Positions 1 to 6,693 of a DNA stretch of 9,609 bases are shown here, in pieces; the first letter of the stretch is position 1, and every line of letters begins with the position of its first letter. Position numbers and translations under genes: made by a program. Source of the stretch: Suttonella ornithocola (GTDB taxonomy: Bacteria > Pseudomonadota > Gammaproteobacteria > Cardiobacteriales > Cardiobacteriaceae); the NCBI RefSeq assembly GCF_001889065.1, contig NZ_LWHB01000131.1, forward strand, positions 1 through 9,609. The letters are read 5' to 3'. Under the pieces are notes generated by a model. It was not told where the DNA came from. It made no database searches and saw only the letters and a program-made list of their open reading frames with translations.

Positions 1-450
1 CAACTTCAAATGGAAACAAACACAGCATTAAATCAATCGCTTGCTTAATTTTGGTAATACGTTTTTCTTTCCAAGCCCATAAAGACGGACTAACATAATG
101 CACCGTTTTAATGCCTTGTCTTTTTAAATTCGTGGCTATTCTTAAATTAAAATCTGGCGCATCTAAGCAATAAAAATATCAGGCTTATCCTTTTGCCAAT
201 AACTTAATAAAAATTTTTTTAATCGATAAATACTGGGCAAATGCTTTAAAACTTCGGCTAATCCCATAACAGATAAAATATTGATATCAGCTAAGCTATT
301 AAAGCCTGCTGCCTGCATATGCACACCACCAATCCCACTAAAACGTGCATTAGGATAAATTGCTTTTAAAGCCGTTAATAAAGGTGCTCCTAATCTATCA
401 CCCGATACCTCACCAGCCAGCAAAGCAATATGTGGTTCCGTTGTGTTCAA
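1..450 (-). pseudogene. lpxB: Lipid-A-disaccharide synthase LpxB, frameshifted and cut by the window edge
   Basis: LpxB joins UDP-2,3-diacylglucosamine to lipid X to make the lipid A disaccharide at the inner face of the cytoplasmic membrane. The first 95 codons (450 down to 166) match the family N-terminus, with the glycine-rich LLAGEVSGDRLGA and the later MGLAEVLKHLP and KPDIF motifs. The frame then hits TAG at 163-165. In the -1 frame, family sequence resumes at once as LDAPDFNLRIATNLK and then HYVSPSLWAW, and stays open to base 1. One base is therefore missing near 165-176, where the plus strand has a run of five A (172-176). One more base there would read PDIF-YC-LDAPDF. The start is TTG at 448-450, and its TTGA overlaps the lpxA stop by 4 bases. 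Since the rest is well conserved and LpxB is normally essential, this may be a sequencing or assembly error rather than true gene loss. The C-terminal part lies outside the window. Confidence 0.9.
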
Positions 451-1220
451 CGAATTAACCCTCGCTTACCCGTTTCTGTTAAAAATACAGCAATTTTACT
501 CACAGCATCAGATTGCGCTGCTAATTGGTTAATTTTTTCTCTCGCTTCAGAAAGTAATAAATTTTCGCGATAAAGATATCGGAAAGCGGATTTAATTGCC
601 TCAATCTCTGTTTGAGCAAATTGATGACGACGAAGACCTTCCATATTGATTCCACTAGCTTTTGCTGGCATACCAGACACCATGGAAAATGGTGGGACAT
701 TTTGCTTCACACCACTTGAGAACGCCAAAATTGAATAATCACCAATATGGACAAATTGATACACCAATGCGTAGCCACCTAAAATGACATAATCCCCAAT
801 ATGCACATGCCCTGCTAAAGATGCATTGTTGGCAAAAACTGTATGACTACCCACAATACAATCATGCGCTAAATGGCAATATGCCATTATCCAATTATCA
901 TCACCGATTTTTGTGACTCCGCCGTCTTGAACTGTCCCACGATTAAAAGTTACAAATTCACGAATCGTATTATTATCGCCAATCTCTAACCAGGTATCTT
1001 CACCCGCATATTTCTTATCTTGTGGCATGGCACCAATAGAGGCAAATTGGAAAATACGATTATTTTTTCCGATTTTAGTCGGTCCTTCAATCACGACATG
1101 TGGACCAATCACCGTTGCGCTATCAATATGGACATTAGCGCCAATAACACTATAAGCCCCAATACTCACATCATCTGCTAGCTCTGCTTTTGGATCAATA
1201 ATCGCTGTTGGATGAATCAT
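447..1220 (-). CDS. lpxA: Acyl-ACP--UDP-N-acetylglucosamine O-acyltransferase LpxA
   Basis: LpxA catalyses the first lipid A step, moving a 3-hydroxyacyl chain from acyl carrier protein to the 3-OH of UDP-GlcNAc in the cytoplasm. The 257-residue protein is close to the E. coli length (262). Residues 1 to about 185 show hexapeptide repeats of the left-handed beta-helix type (for example DVSIGAYSVIGANV and HIGDYVILGGYALV). The motif CHLAHDC carries His116 and His119, and His119 corresponds to catalytic His125 of E. coli. The C-terminus, with GINMEGLRRHQF and the final RGLIR, matches the helical trimer domain. By my alignment the acyl-chain ruler position (Gly173 in E. coli) is Phe167, within ILAFSSGVKQNVPP. 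The ATG overlaps the fabZ stop as ATGA, so coupled translation is likely. Identity is essentially certain; the chain-length inference is tentative. Confidence 0.98.
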   Translation of the reverse strand: MIHPTAIIDPKAELADDVSIGAYSVIGANVHIDSATVIGPHVVIEGPTKIGKNNRIFQFASIGAMPQDKKYAGEDTWLEIGDNNTIREFVTFNRGTVQDGGVTKIGDDNWIMAYCHLAHDCIVGSHTVFANNASLAGHVHIGDYVILGGYALVYQFVHIGDYSILAFSSGVKQNVPPFSMVSGMPAKASGINMEGLRRHQFAQTEIEAIKSAFRYLYRENLLLSEAREKINQLAAQSDAVSKIAVFLTETGKRGLIR

Positions 1221-1693
1221 GCGTCGCCTTTACCTGCTGAAGTACACATAATTTCTGCATTACAAACCACTTTATCATCTACGTAGGCAATAGCTTCAAA
1301 TGACCAGATTCCTCGACGAGATTTAAGTAGTTTAACATCTATCACTAATTGATCACCGGGAACCACAGTTTTACGAAAACGTGCTTTATCAATGCCTACA
1401 AAAAAATAAATCGCATCTTCTTCTGGCTCATCAGGTAAACCCATTGCAGTCTTAGCATATTTAACACCTAAAATTCCCGCTGCTTGCGCCATTGCTTCAA
1501 TAACCAACACCCCCGGCATTACGGCTTTACTTGGAAAATGTCCTTGAAAAAAAGGCTCATTAGCTGTTACATTTTTTAACGCTCGAATTTCTCCGGCTGG
1601 ATCTAAATGAATAATTCGATCAATCAATAAAAAAGGATAGCGATGAGGTAAATATCTTCTAATTTCTTCAATATCCATAAGCGGTTCTATCAT
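1217..1693 (-). CDS. fabZ: 3-hydroxyacyl-ACP dehydratase FabZ
   Basis: FabZ removes water from 3-hydroxyacyl-ACP in the fatty acid elongation cycle. It competes with LpxA and LpxD for the same substrates, which fits its place between their genes. The protein has a single hotdog fold. Residues 11-25 show the family opening RRYLPHRYPFLLIDR, and the active-site region FFQGHFPSKAVMPGVLVIEAMAQ gives His52 and Glu66 as the catalytic pair. At 158 residues it is slightly longer than E. coli FabZ (151), partly from an acidic insertion (LPDEPEEDA) before FVGIDKARF. The ATG at 1691-1693 overlaps the lpxD stop as ATGA. A second in-frame Met (residue 6, MDIEEIRRYLP) would give the more usual N-terminus, so the true start may be 15 bases further in. 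The overlap favours the longer form. Confidence 0.97.
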   Translation of the reverse strand: MIEPLMDIEEIRRYLPHRYPFLLIDRIIHLDPAGEIRALKNVTANEPFFQGHFPSKAVMPGVLVIEAMAQAAGILGVKYAKTAMGLPDEPEEDAIYFFVGIDKARFRKTVVPGDQLVIDVKLLKSRRGIWSFEAIAYVDDKVVCNAEIMCTSAGKGDA

Positions 1694-2664
1694 TTCTCTT
1701 TCCCAAAAAGTCTAAGTTTTGCTAAAAAATGTTTCCATTGCTTAATCGGCATGACTGTCATGGCGGAACAATAAATACCCGGTTTGGTTATAGATTTGCT
1801 TACTGATGAATGTCCTGTAAATTGCGCACCATCGCAAATAGTAATATGTCCTGCAAAAACACTTGCACCGCCAACCACACAGTATTGACCAAATTTCACA
1901 GAGCCCGCGATTACACAACAACCTGCGATAGCGGTATGCGCGCCAATTTCAACATTATGTGCCACCTGAATTAAATTATCTAATTTTACGCCATCATGAA
2001 TAATAGTATTTCCAATAGCGCCTCTATCTATCATAGTGCCTGCACCGATTTCTACATCATCTCCAATCTGTACACCACCTAATTGGGCAATCGGTAGCCA
2101 ATGATCTTTTTCAAAATGATTTCCAAAACCTCGTTCACCGATCACTGCATTCGACAAAATATTACATCTTTTACCAACAGTGGTTTTACTTAGTAAACGC
2201 GCGCCTGTTCCAATTCTTGTATTTTCTCCAACGATTACACCGGCAGCAATGGTTGCTAGCGCTTCAATATGTACACCATTTCCAATCTTTGCTTGCGCCT
2301 CAATAACCACCCCCGCGCCAATATAAACATTTTTTCCAATTTGGGCGCTAGAATCAATTATTGCAGACGGATGAATTCCTATTGATTTTTTTTGAATATT
2401 TTCAATCTCTTGAGAAATTATTTGCCAAGCTTTTCGCACATCTGAGACAACAATCTGCGTAATACTCGCTTCTTGAGGTTCATTGACTAACACGACAGAT
2501 AATTGAGAATTTTCCAATTGATGACGATATTTTGATTCCGCAAGAAAACCAATTTCTCCTTCTTTCCCATCTGTTAGCCTACCAGCACCCATAATCTCAA
2601 TATCACTTCCAATAAGCTGCCCTTCTACCAAATGCGCAAGCCATTGAGCAGTTAATTTACTCAT
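1690..2664 (-). CDS. lpxD: UDP-3-O-acylglucosamine N-acyltransferase LpxD
   Basis: LpxD adds the second 3-hydroxyacyl chain to the 2-amino group of UDP-3-O-acylglucosamine, the third step of lipid A synthesis, in the cytoplasm. The N-terminal alpha/beta uridine-binding domain (about residues 1-95) includes GEIGFLAESKYRHQL. It is followed by a long left-handed beta-helix of hexapeptide repeats (about 98-300). The motif VAHNVEIGAHTAIAGC holds His236, matching catalytic His239 of E. coli. The C-terminal helical tail is short (PIKQWKHFLAKLRLFGKEK), so the protein is 324 residues against 341 in E. coli. Its ATG overlaps the end of the skp-like gene as ATGA (2661-2664), and its stop overlaps the fabZ start in the same way. 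Confidence 0.98.
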   Translation of the reverse strand: MSKLTAQWLAHLVEGQLIGSDIEIMGAGRLTDGKEGEIGFLAESKYRHQLENSQLSVVLVNEPQEASITQIVVSDVRKAWQIISQEIENIQKKSIGIHPSAIIDSSAQIGKNVYIGAGVVIEAQAKIGNGVHIEALATIAAGVIVGENTRIGTGARLLSKTTVGKRCNILSNAVIGERGFGNHFEKDHWLPIAQLGGVQIGDDVEIGAGTMIDRGAIGNTIIHDGVKLDNLIQVAHNVEIGAHTAIAGCCVIAGSVKFGQYCVVGGASVFAGHITICDGAQFTGHSSVSKSITKPGIYCSAMTVMPIKQWKHFLAKLRLFGKEK

Positions 2665-3383
2665 AGCGCTTCTTCCTTTTTAATCTCTTGTTGCTTTTCA
2701 GCAGAAACATCACTTGAACTATTATCTGAAGTTTGATTCATAGGAACCAATCCGTCTTGATGCGCTAATTTATCCAAACGCTCAATGACTAACTCTGTCA
2801 AATCTGCTTTCTCACTGACATAAAGTACGCCAGTATCATTTAAAATAACATCAAAAGATTGCTCTTTTGCCAAACTCACAATTTGATCAAGCACTAAACT
2901 TTGTAGTTTTGCTATTTCTTCATTACGACGTACACTATAATTATCTCTAAAAGCCGCATCTTGGCGAGCAATTTCCCTTCTTTTTTCAATTAGCTGCTGT
3001 GTTAATGTATCATAATCGGCATCATTTGCATGTCTTGCTACTTTTTGTTCTAAAGCTTCTAGTGTTTTTTGAGATTGCAAGAGTTCTTGCTGTTGAGCGC
3101 TAAATTCATTATCCAAATTTCGGCGAATAGCGCTTAACTGAGGAATAGTTCCCATAATTCGCCGAAAATTGACAAAGCCCAGTCTTAAATTTGAAAGCTT
3201 TACATTTTTAACTAAACTAGAAGTAGTCGCTGGTACGACTTTTAGAACGTCTGATAAAATTTCTTTATTAGACATATGGACTTGTTCTTCATTGAAAGAA
3301 AGCGATACATTTTCTGGTAATTGCGCAATACATAACGGCATCATAACAGCTGCCGTTATTCCCCCAAAAATCTTCTTACTCAT
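2661..3383 (-). CDS. skp: OmpH/Skp-family periplasmic chaperone with extended ends
   Basis: Skp-family proteins hold unfolded outer-membrane proteins in the periplasm and pass them to the BAM complex, so the position after bamA fits. Residues 1-20 look like a signal peptide, with cleavage likely after MPLCIA. The Skp core runs from about residue 66 (LRLGFVNFRRIMGTIPQ) through a long charged coiled coil (about 85-165) to a closing strand and helix (FDVILNDTGVLYVSEKADLTELVIERL, split here as FDVILNDTGVLYV and ADLTELVIERL). At 240 residues it is much longer than E. coli Skp (161). The extra length is a roughly 45-residue linker between the signal peptide and the core, and a hydrophilic, Ser- and Glu-rich tail after residue 210. 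The ATG shares one base with the bamA stop (TAATG), a common coupling arrangement. Confidence 0.93.
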   Translation of the reverse strand: MSKKIFGGITAAVMMPLCIAQLPENVSLSFNEEQVHMSNKEILSDVLKVVPATTSSLVKNVKLSNLRLGFVNFRRIMGTIPQLSAIRRNLDNEFSAQQQELLQSQKTLEALEQKVARHANDADYDTLTQQLIEKRREIARQDAAFRDNYSVRRNEEIAKLQSLVLDQIVSLAKEQSFDVILNDTGVLYVSEKADLTELVIERLDKLAHQDGLVPMNQTSDNSSSDVSAEKQQEIKKEEAL

Positions 3384-5677
3384 TAGAAGCTAGTACCTAA
3401 AGTAAATTGGAAACTTTCTCGCTTATCGCCTTCTTTTTTATTTAAAGGAACGCCATAGCTTAGATTTAATGGTCCAATTGGTGATATCCAATTAATAAAC
3501 ACACCGGCAGAATAGCGAATATCTTTTGCTTTAGCATCATCAAATTTTGACCAAACATACCCTCCATCTACAAACGCACCTACTCGTAGATTTCTTGAAC
3601 GTTCATTGAAAGAAATAGGCATAATGAGTTCGGCACCACCAATTACTCTAAAATCTCCGCCGGCATAGTCGCCATTTTTATACCGAGGTCCAACAGAACC
3701 GTATTTATAGCCCCGAATGGTATCAATGCCGCCCGCATAATAGTGGCGATAAAACGGGAGTCCACCTTTGGTGTTTCCATAGCCATTGCCATAGCTAATA
3801 TTGCCATGTAATGAAAAAACAAGAGAATCTGGATTACCACTCGAAAAATAGCTTCTATTTTTATACTCCGTTCGATAATACGTTAAATCACTACCTGGAG
3901 TCGTTCCTTCTATACTAATAGCATTACGCGTTCCAACGGTTGGAAGATAGGCATCATCTGTGGTATCACGAACCCAAGAACCTTTTAAAACATATTCATC
4001 ATACTTACTACCATTTTCTTTCAAATAATCAGAAATTTCAGTTGCAACTTCTTTCCCAGTATGAATTTTGACTTGCCGATATCCGCCACCTAAATAAATA
4101 TTTTGATACTCTGAAATTGGATAGCCAAAAGTAACAATGGCACTTAAGTTATCTGATGTCCAATCTGATAAATCTCCGTCATCGTAATCATATTTCGCAT
4201 AATTAAACTCAAAGCTTGCGCTAATACCGTCGTCAGTAAAATAAGGATTGGTAAAGTTTAATCCATATGTTTCTTGATACGAGCCTTTACCAAAATTGAT
4301 ATTAAAGCGATTTCCTGAACCAAAGAAATTATCATCGGTATATTCTATATTAAACAGTGCACCACTACTTTGACCATAACCAACACCACCTTGAATATAG
4401 CTTGTACTTCTTTCTTTTATCGTATAGACAATATCTACCTGATCTGGATGCCCTTTAACTGGCACCAGTGTTTTATCAATTTGTTCTACCTGTGGTAGAC
4501 GACGAATTCTTTGCTCGCTACGCTCAATATCAGAAGCAGAATAAGGCGTCATTTCTTGCTGACGCAACTCGCGTCTTAAGACACTGTCATAGGATTTTTG
4601 ATTATCTATAAATTCAATGCGACGAACCATAATACGATTACCCGGTACAATCACTAAGTTAACCATAATTTGACGAGTTAATTTATCAATATCAGGAATG
4701 ATATTGACATCTGCTTGTGCATAACCCTCATCTGCTAATCTTGTTTTAATTGCATCTACAGACGTTTCAATATCCTTACGATTATATACATCATTAGATT
4801 TGATTTTAATTAGCTGACGAATTTCAGCTTCTGGAATCACCAAGTTTCCTGAAAGCGTATAATCTTTTATGATATAAGGTTGACCTTCTTGCAAAGTGAT
4901 TGTTAAAAAAGCTTTTGTTTTATCACTAGATAATGATGTGTGAGTCGAAATGATTTTAAAATCATAAAACCCTCTATCATGATAAAAATCTGAAAGACGC
5001 TTTAAATCTTGTTGTAGTTTTTCACCATTGATTTGGTCATTTTTGCTCATAAAAGATAACCAACCTGTTGTACTCGTATCTAACAGCTTTCTAAGCCGAC
5101 TATTGGAATATACTTTATTTCCAATAAACGTAATATCTTTTATTTGAGCGGTACGTCCTTCGCTGATATCAAATTTTATTGCTACTCGTCCACGCGGTAA
5201 ATTAGTTACGGTTGGCGTAATCTTAATTTGATATTTATTTAATACTTGATATTGCTTATAAAGTTCATTTTCAATTTCTTGAAGCATTGCAGGATTAAAT
5301 GCTTGTCCTTCAGCAAACCCCGATTTAGCAAAAGCTTCCTTAATATTACTGCTATTTAGCGTAGTATTACCCGATAATTCAATAGAGGAAATAACCGGAT
5401 ATTCTTTTACCTGAACAACCAATACATTTCCATCTCGTGCAAGATTGATATTAGAAAAAAGATTACTCGCATATAAATCAGTGACTGCTTTTGCACTGTT
5501 AGCTAAATCTATTTTTTCCCCAACTTTGACAGGTAAATAATTAAAAACAGTACCTGCTGAAACCCTTTGCAATCCTTCTACGCGAATATCTCTTACGACA
5601 AAAGAATCGGCAACAGCTGTAGCAGTAAAACACAGCGCAATTGCGCTACTTATAAAGCTAGGTCGGAAGGCTATCAT
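3383..5677 (-). CDS. bamA: Outer membrane protein assembly factor BamA
   Basis: BamA is the core of the BAM complex and folds beta-barrel proteins into the outer membrane. I start it at the ATG at 5675-5677 because this gives a clean signal peptide (MIAFRPSFISSAIALC, with cleavage after ATAVA) and a 764-residue protein. The frame stays open upstream to TTG at 5767 and an ATG at 5752, but those would bury the signal peptide behind about 25-30 residues. Five POTRA domains span about residues 24-423 (openings such as VRDIRVEGL, IKDITFIGN, VRRIEFIDN), followed by a 16-strand barrel (about 425-764). The barrel shows YIQGGVGYGQSSG, the lid-loop motif IRGY at 654-657 with GSVGPR, and a terminal beta-signal FQFTLGTSF ending in Phe. 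It heads the operon. The usual upstream neighbour rseP is absent; the next gene is the divergent greA. Confidence 0.96.
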   Translation of the reverse strand: MIAFRPSFISSAIALCFTATAVADSFVVRDIRVEGLQRVSAGTVFNYLPVKVGEKIDLANSAKAVTDLYASNLFSNINLARDGNVLVVQVKEYPVISSIELSGNTTLNSSNIKEAFAKSGFAEGQAFNPAMLQEIENELYKQYQVLNKYQIKITPTVTNLPRGRVAIKFDISEGRTAQIKDITFIGNKVYSNSRLRKLLDTSTTGWLSFMSKNDQINGEKLQQDLKRLSDFYHDRGFYDFKIISTHTSLSSDKTKAFLTITLQEGQPYIIKDYTLSGNLVIPEAEIRQLIKIKSNDVYNRKDIETSVDAIKTRLADEGYAQADVNIIPDIDKLTRQIMVNLVIVPGNRIMVRRIEFIDNQKSYDSVLRRELRQQEMTPYSASDIERSEQRIRRLPQVEQIDKTLVPVKGHPDQVDIVYTIKERSTSYIQGGVGYGQSSGALFNIEYTDDNFFGSGNRFNINFGKGSYQETYGLNFTNPYFTDDGISASFEFNYAKYDYDDGDLSDWTSDNLSAIVTFGYPISEYQNIYLGGGYRQVKIHTGKEVATEISDYLKENGSKYDEYVLKGSWVRDTTDDAYLPTVGTRNAISIEGTTPGSDLTYYRTEYKNRSYFSSGNPDSLVFSLHGNISYGNGYGNTKGGLPFYRHYYAGGIDTIRGYKYGSVGPRYKNGDYAGGDFRVIGGAELIMPISFNERSRNLRVGAFVDGGYVWSKFDDAKAKDIRYSAGVFINWISPIGPLNLSYGVPLNKKEGDKRESFQFTLGTSF

Positions 5678-5710
5678 ATGTTTGGCTTTCTCAAGAAAAA
5701 AGGAAACTGC

Positions 5711-5740
5711 ATCATACCAAAGCCCGAACCTCTGCGCCAA
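5711..5740 (-). promoter_or_regulatory. Likely sigma-70 promoter for the bamA operon
   Basis: Read on the minus strand, TATGAT at 5711-5716 is a good -10 box, and the TGG in front of it gives an extended -10. TTGGCG at 5735-5740 is a partial -35, 18 bases away. Transcription would start near 5704, about 27 bases before the ATG I chose for bamA. This agrees with the shorter start and argues against the TTG at 5767. The assignment is by eye only. Confidence 0.5.
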
Positions 5741-5849
5741 ATCTTTAAACATTCCTGAAATCCGCAAACTTCGCTCATAACATTATCTATCTTTTTTCTT
5801 TAATTTAATCTTTATAAAACAACAAATAATATTCGGCATTGTAATTTAA

Positions 5850-5888
5850 GGCTCTAGACTAACAGGTTGTTCCTGCTAGTCTAGAGCC
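5850..5888. repeat. 39-bp near-perfect palindrome (hairpin)
   Basis: The arms GGCTCTAGACTA (5850-5861) and TAGTCTAGAGCC (5877-5888) are perfect inverted copies. Inside them, CAGG (5863-5866) and CCTG (5872-5875) also pair, leaving one A/C mismatch and a TTGTT loop. There is no T-run on either side, so it does not look like an intrinsic terminator. It abuts the decayed IS630-family fragment and could be a leftover of mobile-element ends or a dispersed intergenic repeat. I do not recognise the sequence. Confidence 0.8.
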
Positions 5889-6036
5889 ATAGATTTTGGC
5901 TACAACCAAAGCGCTACGCTCGTCCTCATTGGTAATCATCGAGATAGGCTTTAATATCTGCTTTAGCGAGTACACTGCATCTCTTTACTCTCTAAATTAT
6001 CTATCCCGTTTTTAAATTTTACTTTTACCAACTCAA
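5887..6036 (-). pseudogene. Decayed IS630-family transposase fragment (N-terminal part)
   Basis: One minus-strand frame, interrupted by six stop codons, still reads like the start of an IS630-family transposase. In order it gives LSW-stop-K-stop-NLKTG, then VLAKADIKAYLDDYQ, stop, GRA, stop, RFGCSQN. This follows the family pattern of a helix-turn-helix end (RWVKxLxPKTxR), a linker, then a second small DNA-binding unit (KDIKxYPDxYQxERAxRFGxSQ). The TGA after DYQ sits where a Trp or Tyr is usual. Resemblance to the family opening (YSNxDxRIEVL-like) may continue up to about 6117 in a shifted frame, but that is weak. Homology ends at the palindrome at 5888. No catalytic domain remains. The identification rests on recalled family patterns, not a search. 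Confidence 0.6.
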
Positions 6037-6128
6037 TTTAACACAGCGCTGCATCCAATATAACATCGCTAAAAATCAAATATCACTAATACTTCAATGC
6101 GTTCATCCCTATTACTCAATAATTCAGG

Positions 6129-6134
6129 TAAAAT
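6129..6134 (+). promoter_or_regulatory. Possible -10 box of a greA promoter
   Basis: TAAAAT lies about 60 bases before greA and just ahead of the leader hairpin. I see no good -35 hexamer at 16-18 bases upstream, so this is a weak call. A start near 6141 would leave a leader of about 50 bases that contains the hairpin at 6148-6167. Confidence 0.3.
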
Positions 6135-6147
6135 ACCCCTCCATGAT

Positions 6148-6176
6148 AGCCTTGCTCAAGCAAGGCTTCTTTTATT
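6148..6176 (+). terminator. Terminator-like hairpin in the greA leader
   Basis: AGCCTTGC (6148-6155) pairs perfectly with GCAAGGCT (6160-6167) around a TCAA loop, and TCTTTTATT follows. This is the layout of an intrinsic terminator. It ends only 8 bases before the greA ribosome binding site (AAAAGGA, 6181-6187), so it would act on greA's own leader rather than at the end of a gene. In E. coli, imprecise termination in the greA leader yields the GraL short RNAs. A similar arrangement here is an inference from the hairpin alone. Confidence 0.65.
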
Positions 6177-6194
6177 AACCAAAAGGACAATATG

Positions 6195-6677
6195 ATGAGT
6201 AAAAAAATTCCTATGACCAAAAAAGGTGCTGATGCTTTACGCACAGAACTTGATATCTTAAAAAGCGAAAAACGTCCTAAAGTCATTCAAGCCATTTCCG
6301 ACGCGCGTGAACATGGCGATTTAAAAGAAAATGCGGAATACCATGCCGCACGCGAGCAGCAAGGTTTTATTGAAGGACGTATCCAAGAATTAGAATATAA
6401 ACTTAGCAACGCACAAATTATTGACGTTACCCAGCTGCCAGATAACGGTAAAGTTGTCTTTGGTACCACTGTAGAGCTAGAAGATGTCAATAGCGGTGAA
6501 ACCATGAAATATAAAATTGTTGGTGAAGACGAAGCAGATATTAAAAAAGGGCTACTTTCTAATACCTCTCCTATCGCAAGAGCATTATTAGGCAAAGAAG
6601 AGGGAGATGTTGTTGATATTACCGTACCTGGTGGTAACAAATCTTTAGAAATTGTTGCTGTTCATTACATTGATTAA
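6195..6677 (+). CDS. greA: Transcription elongation factor GreA
   Basis: GreA enters the secondary channel of backtracked RNA polymerase and triggers cleavage of the transcript 3' end so that elongation can resume. The protein has the usual two parts: an N-terminal antiparallel coiled coil (residues 1 to about 75) and a C-terminal FKBP-like globular domain (about 80-160). The coiled-coil tip motif SDAREHGDLKENAEY carries Asp42 and Glu45, equivalent to the acidic pair (Asp41, Glu44 in E. coli) that stabilises the catalytic metal. Two ATGs lie in tandem at 6192 and 6195. The AGGA of the ribosome binding site (6184-6187) is 7 bases from the second and only 4 from the first, so I prefer 6195, which also gives the typical N-terminus MSKKIPMT at 160 residues. 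It is divergent from bamA and 16 bases ahead of proA, so the two may be cotranscribed. Confidence 0.96.
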   Translation: MSKKIPMTKKGADALRTELDILKSEKRPKVIQAISDAREHGDLKENAEYHAAREQQGFIEGRIQELEYKLSNAQIIDVTQLPDNGKVVFGTTVELEDVNSGETMKYKIVGEDEADIKKGLLSNTSPIARALLGKEEGDVVDITVPGGNKSLEIVAVHYID

Positions 6678-6693
6678 CTTATCATAAACGATT

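Noticed and set aside
163..176. Programmed -1 frameshifting in lpxB
   Set aside because: The codons at the shift (TTT ATT GCT TAG) do not form a canonical slippery heptamer and I see no strong downstream stem-loop. LpxB is also not a family known for recoding.
3169..3393. Plus-strand open frame opposite skp and the end of bamA
   Set aside because: It lies antisense to two clear genes, has no recognisable domain, and its sequence is explained by their codon pattern.
3643..3840. Minus-strand frame inside bamA rich in Met, Ala and Ile
   Set aside because: It is out of frame within the BamA barrel region and shows only low-complexity translation.
6287..6640. Long minus-strand frame opposite greA
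   Set aside because: It is a shadow of greA. The Ser/Pro/Leu-rich translation has no family features.
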